This document shows positions 1 to 7,680 of a DNA stretch of 64,000 nt, piece by piece (within the stretch, counting starts at the first letter, position 1; every line of letters begins with the position of its first letter). This DNA is from Rhodobacter maris (GTDB lineage Bacteria; Pseudomonadota; Alphaproteobacteria; Rhodobacterales; Rhodobacteraceae), in the NCBI RefSeq assembly GCF_900217815.1, contig NZ_OBMT01000001.1, positions 372,001 through 436,000 of the forward strand, in the 5' to 3' direction. The notes beneath the pieces were generated by a model. It ran no database searches, was not told where the DNA came from, and worked only from the letters and a program-made list of their open reading frames with translations. A program made the position numbers and the translations under genes.

Positions 1-158
1 GCACCAAGGGGTGGCCCAATTATGGTGCCAGACCGGGACGGACAGGCCAAACTGGCCCCATCGGTTGCGCGACTTTGGCCCTGTGCGTCAGGGTGGCGTC
101 AATGCTTCCCTCGGCCATCCCGTGCAACGGGCGCCGCGAAGGGAAAGGACCAATCACG
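1..158 (+). promoter_or_regulatory. Leader/promoter region of tpa
   Basis: No gene is supported here. The stretch has three direct copies of TGGCCC (12-17, 53-58, 76-81) and an inverted repeat GGCCA-AAC-TGGCC (45-57). Tpa genes in Rhodobacter are known to be activated by the MocR-type regulator TauR, which binds direct repeats, so these are candidate regulator sites. I did not see an exact copy of the published TauR repeat as I remember it. A purine-rich stretch (GGGAAAGGA, 141-149) precedes the tpa start. Confidence 0.35.
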
Positions 159-1532
159 ATGGACGGCCGCTACAACGACATTTCCGCCACGGTCGAGGCA
201 GACCGCGCGCATGTCTGGCATCACCTCTTTCAACATGCCGTGCTTGACAAGCGCGACCCGCGCATCCTTGTCGAGGGCAAGGGCATGACGGTCTGGGACC
301 AGACCGGGCGCGACTATCTCGATGCGGTCTCGGGCGGCGTCTGGACGGTGAATGTGGGCTACGGGCGCGAGAGCATCGCCAATGCGGTGCGCGACCAGCT
401 TGTCAAGATCAACTATTTCGCGGGCTCGGCGGGCACGATTCCGGCGGCGCAATTCGCGCAAAGGCTCACCGAGAAGACGCCGGGGCTCAGCCGCGTCTTC
501 TATGCCAACTCCGGTTCGGAGGCGAATGAGAAGGCTTTCAAGATGGTGCGCCAGATCGCGCACAAGCATCACGGCGGGCGCAAATGGAAGATCCTTTACC
601 GCGAGCGCGACTATCACGGCACCTCGATGGGGGCGCTCGCCGCCTGCGGGCAGGAGCAGCGGCAGGAGCAATACGGCCCCTTCCCGGCGGGTTTCATTGC
701 CGTGCCGCATTGCCTTGAATACCGCAAGCAATGGGATGTGGAGAACTACGGCGAACGCGCCGCCGATGCGATTGAAGACGTGATCCTGCGCGAGGGCCCC
801 GATACGGTCGGCGCGCTCTGCCTTGAACCCGTCACCGCGGGCGGTGGCGTGATCACGCCGCCGGCGGGCTACTGGGAGCGGGTGCAGGAGATCTGCCGCA
901 AATACGACATCCTTCTCCATATCGACGAGGTCGTCTGCGGCATGGGGCGTACCGGCGCGTGGTTCGGCTATCAGAACTACGGCATCAAGCCCGATTTCGT
1001 GACCTGCGCAAAGGGTGTGGCCTCGGGCTATGCGGCGATTTCGTGCCTGATCACCACCGAGGGGGTGTTCGACAGGTTCCGCACCGATCCCGACGATCCG
1101 ATGAGCTATTTCCGCGACATCTCCACTTTCGGCGGCTGCACCGCGGGGCCTGCCGCCGCGCTCGAGAACATGCGCATCATCGAGGATGAGGGCCTGCTCG
1201 AGAACACCCGCAAGATGGGCGTGGTGCTGATGGAGGGGCTCCATGACCTGATGGAGAAACACGCCATTGTGGGCGATGTGCGCGGCAAGGGGCTTTTCTG
1301 CGGGCTCGAACTGGTGGCAGACCGCGCCACCAAGGAGCCGCTCGCCGAGGCGCTCGTCGAGCGGATCGTCGGGCTTTGCGATGCCGAAGGCGTGCTGATC
1401 GGCAAGACCTCGCGGTCGTTTTACGGCTTCAACAACACGCTCTGCCTGAGCCCGGCGCTGATCGTCGGCCCCTCGGAGATGACGCGCATCCTCGACACGC
1501 TCGATGCTGCACTGACCAAGGCCACTCACTGA
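159..1532 (+). CDS. tpa: Taurine--pyruvate aminotransferase
   Basis: A 457-residue class III PLP aminotransferase. Family knowledge: Tpa moves the amino group of taurine to pyruvate, giving sulfoacetaldehyde and alanine in the cytoplasm. The sequence shows the YANSGSEANE loop near residue 115, the HIDEV aspartate at 256 that pairs with the PLP nitrogen, and the likely PLP lysine K285 in TCAKGVASG. The ATG at 159 is preferred over an upstream in-frame ATG at 75 because it has a purine-rich ribosome-binding site and matches the family length. TauABC genes follow at once on the same strand, which strongly supports taurine as the substrate. An omega-amino acid aminotransferase such as a beta-alanine enzyme is the main alternative. 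Confidence 0.88.
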   Translation: MDGRYNDISATVEADRAHVWHHLFQHAVLDKRDPRILVEGKGMTVWDQTGRDYLDAVSGGVWTVNVGYGRESIANAVRDQLVKINYFAGSAGTIPAAQFAQRLTEKTPGLSRVFYANSGSEANEKAFKMVRQIAHKHHGGRKWKILYRERDYHGTSMGALAACGQEQRQEQYGPFPAGFIAVPHCLEYRKQWDVENYGERAADAIEDVILREGPDTVGALCLEPVTAGGGVITPPAGYWERVQEICRKYDILLHIDEVVCGMGRTGAWFGYQNYGIKPDFVTCAKGVASGYAAISCLITTEGVFDRFRTDPDDPMSYFRDISTFGGCTAGPAAALENMRIIEDEGLLENTRKMGVVLMEGLHDLMEKHAIVGDVRGKGLFCGLELVADRATKEPLAEALVERIVGLCDAEGVLIGKTSRSFYGFNNTLCLSPALIVGPSEMTRILDTLDAALTKATH

Positions 1533-1538
1533 ACGAAT

Positions 1539-1564
1539 GCGCCCGGCGGGCAATCGCCGGGCGC
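1539..1564 (+). promoter_or_regulatory. Strong hairpin between tpa and tauA
   Basis: A perfect 10-bp stem (GCGCCCGGCG / CGCCGGGCGC) with a 6-nt loop starts seven bases after the tpa stop. No T-run follows, so it is more likely an mRNA processing or stabilising element, or a partial terminator, than a full terminator. Confidence 0.6.
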
Positions 1565-1611
1565 CCCTCCCCAAGGCCGGACAACAGGCCCCCCAACAGC
1601 AAGAGGACACA

Positions 1612-2610
1612 ATGATCAAGAAAACCGCTCTGCGGCTCGGCGTTTCGGTTCTTGGCCTGCTTTCGGCCACCGGCCTGGCCCATGCCGAAAAGCTGATCAT
1701 CGGCCATTTCGGCATTCCGCTGCCGATGATGACCGAGATCTCGACCGGCGCCTATGACAAGGCGATGGGCTACGAGATCGAATGGCGCAAGTTCGGCTCG
1801 GGCACTGAAGTGATTGCCGCGATGGCTTCGGGCGATGTGAAGCTGGCGGCCCTCGGCTCCTCGCCTTTCGCCATTGGCGCGAGCCAGGGCGTACCGGCGC
1901 AGCTTTTCATGCTTTCGGGCGTGATCGGCACCGCCGAAAGCCTGATCGCCCGCGACGGTGCGGGGATCGAGACGCTCGCGGACCTCAAAGGCAAGCGGGT
2001 GGCCGTGCCGGTGGGCTCGACCGCGCATTTCTCGCTTGTGGGCGCCCTGGCCCATGCCGGGATCGCCGAGAACGAGCTCACCATCCTCAACATGCCGCCC
2101 GATCAGATCACCGCGGCCTGGAGCCAGGATGCGATCGACGCCGCCTTCATCTGGGATCCGGCGCAGTCGCAACTTTTGCAAAACGGCAAAAGGATCGTCG
2201 GCGCGGATGAGACTGCAAAATGGGGCTATCCGACCTTTGACGGCTGGGTGGTGAACAAGGATTTCGCCGCCGAACACCCCGAGGCGGTGGCGGGCTTCGT
2301 CAAGGTGACGACCGCGGCCGATGCCGCCTATCTGGCCGACCCGGCCGCCTGGACGCCCGAAAGCGCGCCGGTGCTGACGATTGCCAAGGAAACTGGTGCC
2401 GATCCCGCGCAGGTGCCGGCGATCCTCGCAGGCTACACTTTCCTGCCGGCCAAGGATCAGGCCGGGGCGGACTGGCTTGGCGGCGGCCTCGCGGCCTCGG
2501 TCAAGGCGACGGCGGAATTCCTCAAGGCGGCGGGTCGCATCGACAGCGTGGCCGAGGATTACAGCCCCTTCATCACGCTCGCGCCCGTCGAAGCCGCGAT
2601 CTCCGAGTAA
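1612..2610 (+). CDS. tauA: Taurine ABC transporter, periplasmic binding protein
   Basis: A 332-residue binding protein of the NitT/TauT family. It should capture taurine in the periplasm and deliver it to TauBC. The N-terminus has two lysines, a hydrophobic stretch and an AHA signal-peptidase I site near residue 24, so it is exported by Sec. The ATG at 1612 follows AAGAGGACACA, a good ribosome-binding site, and gives a clean signal peptide, unlike the longer in-frame ATG at 1537. It sits between tpa and tauB and is bracketed by two strong hairpins, suggesting that its message is tuned apart from its neighbours, as is common for binding proteins needed in excess. Confidence 0.88.
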   Translation: MIKKTALRLGVSVLGLLSATGLAHAEKLIIGHFGIPLPMMTEISTGAYDKAMGYEIEWRKFGSGTEVIAAMASGDVKLAALGSSPFAIGASQGVPAQLFMLSGVIGTAESLIARDGAGIETLADLKGKRVAVPVGSTAHFSLVGALAHAGIAENELTILNMPPDQITAAWSQDAIDAAFIWDPAQSQLLQNGKRIVGADETAKWGYPTFDGWVVNKDFAAEHPEAVAGFVKVTTAADAAYLADPAAWTPESAPVLTIAKETGADPAQVPAILAGYTFLPAKDQAGADWLGGGLAASVKATAEFLKAAGRIDSVAEDYSPFITLAPVEAAISE

Positions 2611-2618
2611 CCTGACCC

Positions 2619-2643
2619 GGGCGGCGCGCCCTCCGCGCCGCCC
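2619..2643 (+). promoter_or_regulatory. Strong hairpin between tauA and tauB
   Basis: A perfect 10-bp stem (GGGCGGCGCG / CGCGCCGCCC) with a 5-nt loop lies just after the tauA stop and 21 bases before tauB. Like the hairpin on the other side of tauA, it has no clear T-run. It would fit retention of a stable tauA message and reduced read-through into tauBC. Confidence 0.6.
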
Positions 2644-2664
2644 CCCTCTCGCGAAAGGCCGAGC

Positions 2665-3450
2665 ATGCTGGAAATCCGCCGCGTCTCCGTTTTCTATCCC
2701 GGCGGCGACAGGACCGACGCCGTCGAAGCGCTCCGCAATATCGATCTCGATATCGGCGAGGGCGAGTTCGTCGTGGCTCTGGGCGCCTCGGGCTGCGGAA
2801 AATCCACGCTGATGAACCTGATCGCCGGATTTCTGGCGCCGAGCTTTGGCCAGCTCCGCCTTGATGGTGCGCCGATTGCCGGGCCCGGGCGCGACCGCGC
2901 GGTGGTGTTTCAAAAACACGCGCTGATGCCCTGGCTCAATGTGATCGACAATCTCGCCTTCGGGCTGAAGCTGCAGGGCGTGGGCCGGGCGGAGCGCTAC
3001 ACCGTCGCGCGCCGCTTCCTTGGCCTGCTGGGGCTTGAGGATTTCGAGACCTCACCTGTCTACATGCTCTCGGGCGGCATGCAGCAACGCGTGGGCATCG
3101 GCCGCGCGCTCACCGCCGATCCGCGCATCCTTTTGATGGACGAACCACTCGGTGCGCTTGATGCGCTCACCCGCGAGCGCGCGCAGGAACTGATCCTGCG
3201 GATCTGGCAATCGCAGAACAAATCGGTGTTCCTGATCACGCATTCGGTCGAGGAGGCGCTCTTCATGGGCACCAAGCTCATCGTCATGTCGCCCCGCCCG
3301 GGCCGGATCACGCATCGCTTCGATCTGCCCTTCTCGCGCCGGTTTCTCGCCGGAGAAAGCGCGCGTGAGGTGAAGGCCTCGCCCGAGTTCATCGCCATGC
3401 GCGAGACCGTGCTGGGCATCATCTTTGCCGACGAGGAGCAGGCGGCATGA
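2665..3450 (+). CDS. tauB: Taurine ABC transporter ATP-binding protein
   Basis: A 261-residue ABC ATPase of the nitrate/sulfonate/taurine class that powers TauC at the inner face of the membrane. Visible motifs are Walker A GASGCGKST (40-48), the signature LSGGMQQR (135-142), Walker B ILLMDEP (155-161) and the switch histidine in LITHS. The ATG at 2665 has only a weak GA-rich site before it. The stop overlaps the start of tauC in an ATGA arrangement, so the two are probably translationally coupled. Confidence 0.9.
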   Translation: MLEIRRVSVFYPGGDRTDAVEALRNIDLDIGEGEFVVALGASGCGKSTLMNLIAGFLAPSFGQLRLDGAPIAGPGRDRAVVFQKHALMPWLNVIDNLAFGLKLQGVGRAERYTVARRFLGLLGLEDFETSPVYMLSGGMQQRVGIGRALTADPRILLMDEPLGALDALTRERAQELILRIWQSQNKSVFLITHSVEEALFMGTKLIVMSPRPGRITHRFDLPFSRRFLAGESAREVKASPEFIAMRETVLGIIFADEEQAA

Positions 3451-4334
3451 GCTTCGAATCCGAGACCGATACCGCGGCAAGCCCCGGGAACGCACCGCAA
3501 ACTCCCTTCCTGAAACGGTTTCTGCGCGCCGCGCCGACCCGGCCGGGGCAGACCTATGGCGTGCCGGGCGAAGGCCGCACCGTGGGCATTTCGGTCGCCG
3601 CGGTGCTGATCGTGCTGATCCTGTGGCAGGTGGTGACGATGGCGGGGCTTGTCGCGCCGCTCTTTCTGCCCTCGCCCGTGCAGGTGGTGGAAAAATTCAT
3701 CGCCATTCTCGGCAACGGCTATACCGGCGCGCCTTTGTGGCTGCATGTGCTCGTTTCCGCGGGCCGGGTCTTTGCCGCCTTCGCGCTCGCCTGCGTGATC
3801 GGCATTCCGCTCGGCCTCGCGATGGGGATGAACCCGGTGATGCGCGGCCTCTTCGACCCGTTCCTCGAGTTTTATCGCCCGATCCCGCCGCTCGCCTACT
3901 TGCCCTTGATGATCATCTGGTTCGGCATCGGCGAGACTTCGAAAGTGCTCCTGATCTTCCTTGCCGTCCTCGCTCCGGTCACGCTCGGCGCGCGCGCCGG
4001 CGTGCGCTCGGTCGCCATCGAGCAGATCCACGCCGCTTATTCGCTGGGCGCGACGCGCGGGCAGGTGCTGCGCGAGGTGGTGCTGCGCGCGGCCACGCCC
4101 GAGATCCTGACCTCGCTGCGGATCGGAGTCGGCTTTGGCTGGACCACGCTTGTCGCCGCCGAGATGGTGGCCTCGACCCAGGGGCTGGGCTATATGGTGC
4201 TTTCGGCGAGCCAGTTCCTGCAAACCTCGACGGTGCTGGTCGGGATCATCCTGATCGGCGCGATCGCCTGGATCTTCGATCTGGCGATGCGGGCACTGGA
4301 GCGGCGAATCGTGCCCTGGAAAGGCCGGATGTGA
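3447..4334 (+). CDS. tauC: Taurine ABC transporter permease
   Basis: A 295-residue BPD-type permease. A soluble N-terminal arm of about 45 residues precedes a hydrophobic core with about six membrane segments and an EAA-type loop (near GARAGVRSVAIEQIHAAYSLGA) that contacts TauB. It forms the channel for taurine entry. The start overlaps tauB by four bases. The charged N-terminal extension is typical of SsuC/TauC relatives. A different sulfonate is possible, but tpa upstream makes taurine the best reading. Confidence 0.87.
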   Translation: MSFESETDTAASPGNAPQTPFLKRFLRAAPTRPGQTYGVPGEGRTVGISVAAVLIVLILWQVVTMAGLVAPLFLPSPVQVVEKFIAILGNGYTGAPLWLHVLVSAGRVFAAFALACVIGIPLGLAMGMNPVMRGLFDPFLEFYRPIPPLAYLPLMIIWFGIGETSKVLLIFLAVLAPVTLGARAGVRSVAIEQIHAAYSLGATRGQVLREVVLRAATPEILTSLRIGVGFGWTTLVAAEMVASTQGLGYMVLSASQFLQTSTVLVGIILIGAIAWIFDLAMRALERRIVPWKGRM

Positions 4335-4347
4335 GGCGCAGGACGCA

Positions 4348-4818
4348 ATGAGGATCCGGAGCGCGCAACCCGAGGATGTGGCGGCGATTGCCGATTGCGC
4401 GCGCCTTGCCTTTGGCCAGTACAGCGCCGCAATCGGCCGCGATCCGGCACCGATGAAGGCCGATTTCGCCGCCCATGTCGCGGCCCGGGAAGCCCATGTG
4501 GCGGTGAGCGAGAGCGGCGCCTTTCTGGGCTATGTCGTGCTCCTGCCCCGTGCCGATCATCTTTATCTTGATGCGCTCGCGGTGATGCCCGAGGCCGCGG
4601 GCCACGGCATCGGCCGCGCGCTTGTCGCCTTTGCCGAGGATCAGGCGCGGGAACTTGGCCTGGCCCGGCTTGATCTCTGCACCAACCAGCGCATGACCGC
4701 GAACCTCACCCTTTACCCGCATCTCGGTTTCAGCGAGACCGGCCGCGGGCACGAAGACGGTTATGACCGGGTGTTCTATACAAAGCGCCTCGGCCCAGAC
4801 AACGGAGAGAGAGAATGA
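4348..4818 (+). CDS. GNAT-family N-acetyltransferase, substrate unknown
   Basis: A 156-residue single-domain GNAT protein. It starts with the usual strand MRIRSAQPEDVAAI, and has a core strand LYLDALAVMPEAAGHGIGRAL containing the acetyl-CoA pyrophosphate loop (GHGIGRAL, about residues 90-97), then LDLCTNQRMTANLTLYPHLGF. It starts 13 bases after tauC and its end overlaps the next gene by four bases (ATGA), so it belongs to the taurine operon. The link suggests a role in handling an amine from this pathway, but that is inference only; the substrate cannot be read from the sequence. Confidence 0.75.
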   Translation: MRIRSAQPEDVAAIADCARLAFGQYSAAIGRDPAPMKADFAAHVAAREAHVAVSESGAFLGYVVLLPRADHLYLDALAVMPEAAGHGIGRALVAFAEDQARELGLARLDLCTNQRMTANLTLYPHLGFSETGRGHEDGYDRVFYTKRLGPDNGERE

Positions 4819-5567
4819 GCAAGATCGCCCTGATCACCGGCGCCACCGCGGGCTTTGGCGATGCCATCGCGCGCCGCTTCGTGGCCGAGGGCTGGCGCGT
4901 GATCGTCACCGGCCGCCGGCAGGAACGGCTCGAGGCGCTGGTGCGCGCGCTGGGTGGCCCCGAAGTGGCCTGTCCTTTATGCTTCGACATCCGCGATGAA
5001 GCCGCAACGCGCGCGGCGCTTGAAAGCCTGCCCGAAGGCTTCGCCGGGATCGACGCGCTGATCAACAATGCCGGCCTTGCCCGCGGCACGGCCCCCGCGC
5101 AGGACTGCGATCTCGACGACTGGAAGGTGATGATCGACACCAATATCACCGGGCTTGTCACCATCACCCGGATCCTGCTCGACCGGCTGATCGCGCGCCG
5201 CGGGCTGATCGTCAACCTCGCCTCGATCGCGGCGAGCTGGCCCTATCCGGGCGGCAATGTCTATGGCGGCACCAAAGCCTTCGTGCGGCAGTTCTCGCTC
5301 GGGCTGCGCGCGGATCTCGTGGGCAAGGGGGTGCGGGTAACCTCGATCGAGCCGGGGCTTTCGGAAAGCGAATTCACGCTGGTACGCACCGGTGGCGATC
5401 AGGCGGCCTATGATCGCCTTTATGCTGGCGCCGATCCGCTTCAGCCCGAGGATATTGCCGAAACCGTCTTTTGGGTTGCGGCGCTGCCCGGGCATGTCAA
5501 CATCAACGCGGTCGAGATCATGCCGGTGAGCCAGAGCTGGGGCCCGCTCAACGTCCATCGCGGCTGA
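4815..5567 (+). CDS. YdfG/IsfD-like short-chain dehydrogenase, possible sulfoacetaldehyde reductase
   Basis: A 250-residue classical SDR. The sequence shows the TGATAGFG dinucleotide loop (8-15), an NNAG motif, a catalytic serine in NLASIAAS, and YGGTK as the YxxxK pair. The stretch VYGGTKAFVRQFSL and the tail HVNINAVEIMPVSQS match the group that holds E. coli YdfG (3-hydroxy acid/serine dehydrogenase) and IsfD (NADPH sulfoacetaldehyde reductase making isethionate). TGRR after the second strand favours NADPH. Being the last gene of a tpa-tauABC operon, whose product is sulfoacetaldehyde, it could reduce that aldehyde to isethionate. A YdfG-type serine/3-hydroxypropionate role remains possible. 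Confidence 0.8.
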   Translation: MSKIALITGATAGFGDAIARRFVAEGWRVIVTGRRQERLEALVRALGGPEVACPLCFDIRDEAATRAALESLPEGFAGIDALINNAGLARGTAPAQDCDLDDWKVMIDTNITGLVTITRILLDRLIARRGLIVNLASIAASWPYPGGNVYGGTKAFVRQFSLGLRADLVGKGVRVTSIEPGLSESEFTLVRTGGDQAAYDRLYAGADPLQPEDIAETVFWVAALPGHVNINAVEIMPVSQSWGPLNVHRG

Positions 5568-5614
5568 ACCCGGCCCGGAACGCCCGGAGGGCTGAGGCAA
5601 GGCATGGATCGCCG

Positions 5615-6406
5615 TCACTCCAGATCGGCGAGCGCCTCGATGAAATGAGAAAACAGCTCCCCCTGCGAGCTGATCCGCAACTTGCTGTAGATATTGCGCT
5701 TGTGGATACGGACGGTTCCGGGGGAGATGTCGAGCGCCTGGCTGGTCGCCTCGGCCGAGTAGCCCTTGAGCGCGAATTCGACGATCTCGCGCTCGCGTGG
5801 CGTGAGCAAGTTGCGCCCGACATTCTGGAAGGCGCGTTCGATCAGTTCGGCCAGACGCGGCCCCTGCGACGGCACGGCCTCGGCGGCAAAGCGAGTCGCG
5901 AGCCCCTCCCAGTTGCGCCGCGCCGCCGCCGCGACGAACGGGAAAACCTCCTGCAACGCCTTGAATTCGCGCGCGGAAAAAACCCGGCTCTCGCGCATGG
6001 CCGAAATCACCACGCTCACCCCGCCCCCCACATCGACCAGAAAGCCGATCTCTTCGGCGAGTTCGGTCCGGATGTAATAATTGCGGAAGTATTCGCCCTG
6101 ATAGAAGCGATCCGGCGCCAGATCGCGCAACCGCACCAGCCGTGGTGTCAAGGGCGCCATCGAGTTGAGATAGAACGGATCGAGCAGATAGGGCCCGGCC
6201 TGATAATCCGCCACCATCACCTGTCGCTTCCAGTCAGGGAACTCGTCATGCAGCGCGATAGGACGAAAATCCCTGTAATAAGCAAAGGTTACGCTGTGCT
6301 CGAAGGGCGTGACGCAGCGCAGCGCGGCCACCAGCGCAGGCGCGAAATCGGCGCTGCCGAGCGCCTCGACCACGCGCGCGGTGCAGGCGATCCATTCCCG
6401 TTCCAT
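5615..6406 (-). CDS. LuxR-family transcriptional regulator
   Basis: A 263-residue regulator. The C-terminal region (about 195-263) is a LuxR/NarL helix-turn-helix: NLLTPREREIVEFALKGYSAEA followed by LDISPGTVRIHKRNIYSKL. The N-terminal 190 residues look like a soluble sensor domain of unknown ligand; there is no receiver aspartate pattern and I cannot call an acyl-homoserine-lactone domain. It is divergent from the polyamine-type ABC operon with a 122-bp shared upstream region, so it most likely controls that operon. The gene ends 47 bases from the end of the taurine operon on the other strand. Confidence 0.82.
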   Translation of the reverse strand: MEREWIACTARVVEALGSADFAPALVAALRCVTPFEHSVTFAYYRDFRPIALHDEFPDWKRQVMVADYQAGPYLLDPFYLNSMAPLTPRLVRLRDLAPDRFYQGEYFRNYYIRTELAEEIGFLVDVGGGVSVVISAMRESRVFSAREFKALQEVFPFVAAAARRNWEGLATRFAAEAVPSQGPRLAELIERAFQNVGRNLLTPREREIVEFALKGYSAEATSQALDISPGTVRIHKRNIYSKLRISSQGELFSHFIEALADLE

Positions 6407-6528
6407 CCCTTCCCCTCTCTGCCGGTATGCTTTTTGTGATATATACAGGAAGGACAGTGTTGCTTACGATTTTTCCCAAAGCAAGGGATAGCCCGCCAAA
6501 GGGCTGACCGACAGGGAAAGACGATCGA
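6407..6528. promoter_or_regulatory. Divergent promoter region (luxR-type gene / ABC operon)
   Basis: This 122-bp region between the two divergent genes is A+T-richer than its surroundings (TTTTTGTGATATATACAGG, 6430-6448). It must hold both promoters. No clean -35/-10 pair or perfect palindrome stands out. GGGAAAG at 6515-6521 is the likely ribosome-binding site for the gene at 6529. Confidence 0.4.
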
Positions 6529-7656
6529 ATGACATATGCGACGGGTCATCACACCGTCAGCGCTGGCGCGGCCATTGCCGAATTCGTCAACACGAGCAAG
6601 CGCTACGGCGAGGTTCTGGCTGCCGACAGGCTGAACCTGCGGATCGAGAAGGGAGAGTTTCTCTCCTTCCTCGGCCCCTCGGGCTGCGGCAAGACCACGG
6701 CGCTGCGGATGCTTGCGGGCTTCGAGACGCCCACGGAAGGCACGATCCTGATCGACGGGCGGGAACTCGCCGCCGAGCCCGCCTATCGCCGCCCGGTCAA
6801 TATGGTGTTCCAGCATTACGCGCTTTTTCCGCATATGACCGTGGCCGAAAACGTCGCCTACGGGTTGCGCCAGCGCCGCCCGAAGATGGCGAAGGCCGAG
6901 ATCGCGACGCGCGTGGCCAAGGCGCTCGACACCGTTCGGCTCGGAGAGTTCGGGCCGCGGCGGATCTGGCAGATGTCGGGTGGCCAGCAGCAGCGCGTGG
7001 CACTCGCCCGCGCCATCGTCAACGAGCCGAAGATCCTGCTTCTGGACGAGCCGATGGCCGCCCTCGATGCAAAACTGCGCGCGGAGATGCAGATGGAGCT
7101 GCTCTCCCTGCAGCGCAGCCTTGGCATCACCTTCATTCTGGTCACTCATGACCAGCAGGAGGCGCTCTCGATGTCGGACCGGATCTGCATCATGGGCAAG
7201 GGCCGGATCATGCAGATCGGCACGCCACGCGAACTCTATGACCTGCCTGCAAATCGCTACGTCGCCGATTTCGTTGGCCGCGCCAATATCCTCCCCGCGC
7301 GGGTGCGTACGGCGAGCGAGGGGCGCGCGCAGGTCGAGCTGTCGGGCGGACTCGCCGTCGAGGTCACCGCGCCATTCGTTCCCACTCCGGGTGCGGCGGT
7401 CGAGGTGGCAGTCCGCCCGGAGGCGCTGCGGCTGGCGCTTGCGCCCGAGCCGGGCGTGCCCGCGCTTGCGGCCACAGTCACGCATATGACCTTCTTTGGT
7501 GAACATATCGAATACCTGCTCGCGCATCCGGTTCTCGGAGCTGTGCAGGTGATGCTGCCCAGACAGGCCGAAAGAGCACTGCCGGGCGCAGGTGTGGGGG
7601 CGCGCCTCCACATCCTCTGGGATCCGGGTTCCGGCCTGGTCCTGGGCCAGGACTGA
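6529..7656 (+). CDS. Polyamine-type ABC transporter ATP-binding protein
   Basis: A 375-residue ATPase of the PotA class. The ABC domain (about 15-250) has Walker A GPSGCGKTT (49-57), the signature MSGGQQQRVALARA and Walker B ILLLDEPMAALD. A C-terminal TOBE-type domain (about 285-375) is expected for regulation or substrate sensing. It is the first gene of a five-gene operon (ATPase, binding protein, two permeases, dehydrogenase). The family takes up spermidine, putrescine, opines, amino-sugar derivatives and similar cationic compounds, so the exact substrate is open. The LuxR-type gene upstream is a likely regulator. Confidence 0.87.
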   Translation: MTYATGHHTVSAGAAIAEFVNTSKRYGEVLAADRLNLRIEKGEFLSFLGPSGCGKTTALRMLAGFETPTEGTILIDGRELAAEPAYRRPVNMVFQHYALFPHMTVAENVAYGLRQRRPKMAKAEIATRVAKALDTVRLGEFGPRRIWQMSGGQQQRVALARAIVNEPKILLLDEPMAALDAKLRAEMQMELLSLQRSLGITFILVTHDQQEALSMSDRICIMGKGRIMQIGTPRELYDLPANRYVADFVGRANILPARVRTASEGRAQVELSGGLAVEVTAPFVPTPGAAVEVAVRPEALRLALAPEPGVPALAATVTHMTFFGEHIEYLLAHPVLGAVQVMLPRQAERALPGAGVGARLHILWDPGSGLVLGQD

Positions 7657-7680
7657 CCTCTCCAACAAGGGATCCGACAC

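Noticed and set aside
849-856. GTGATCAC cores inside coding sequence (also 14746-14753 in sdhA and 16588-16595 in sdhD) as further AkgR sites
   Set aside because: They lack the flanking TTT/AAA arms and lie within genes where the codons explain them.
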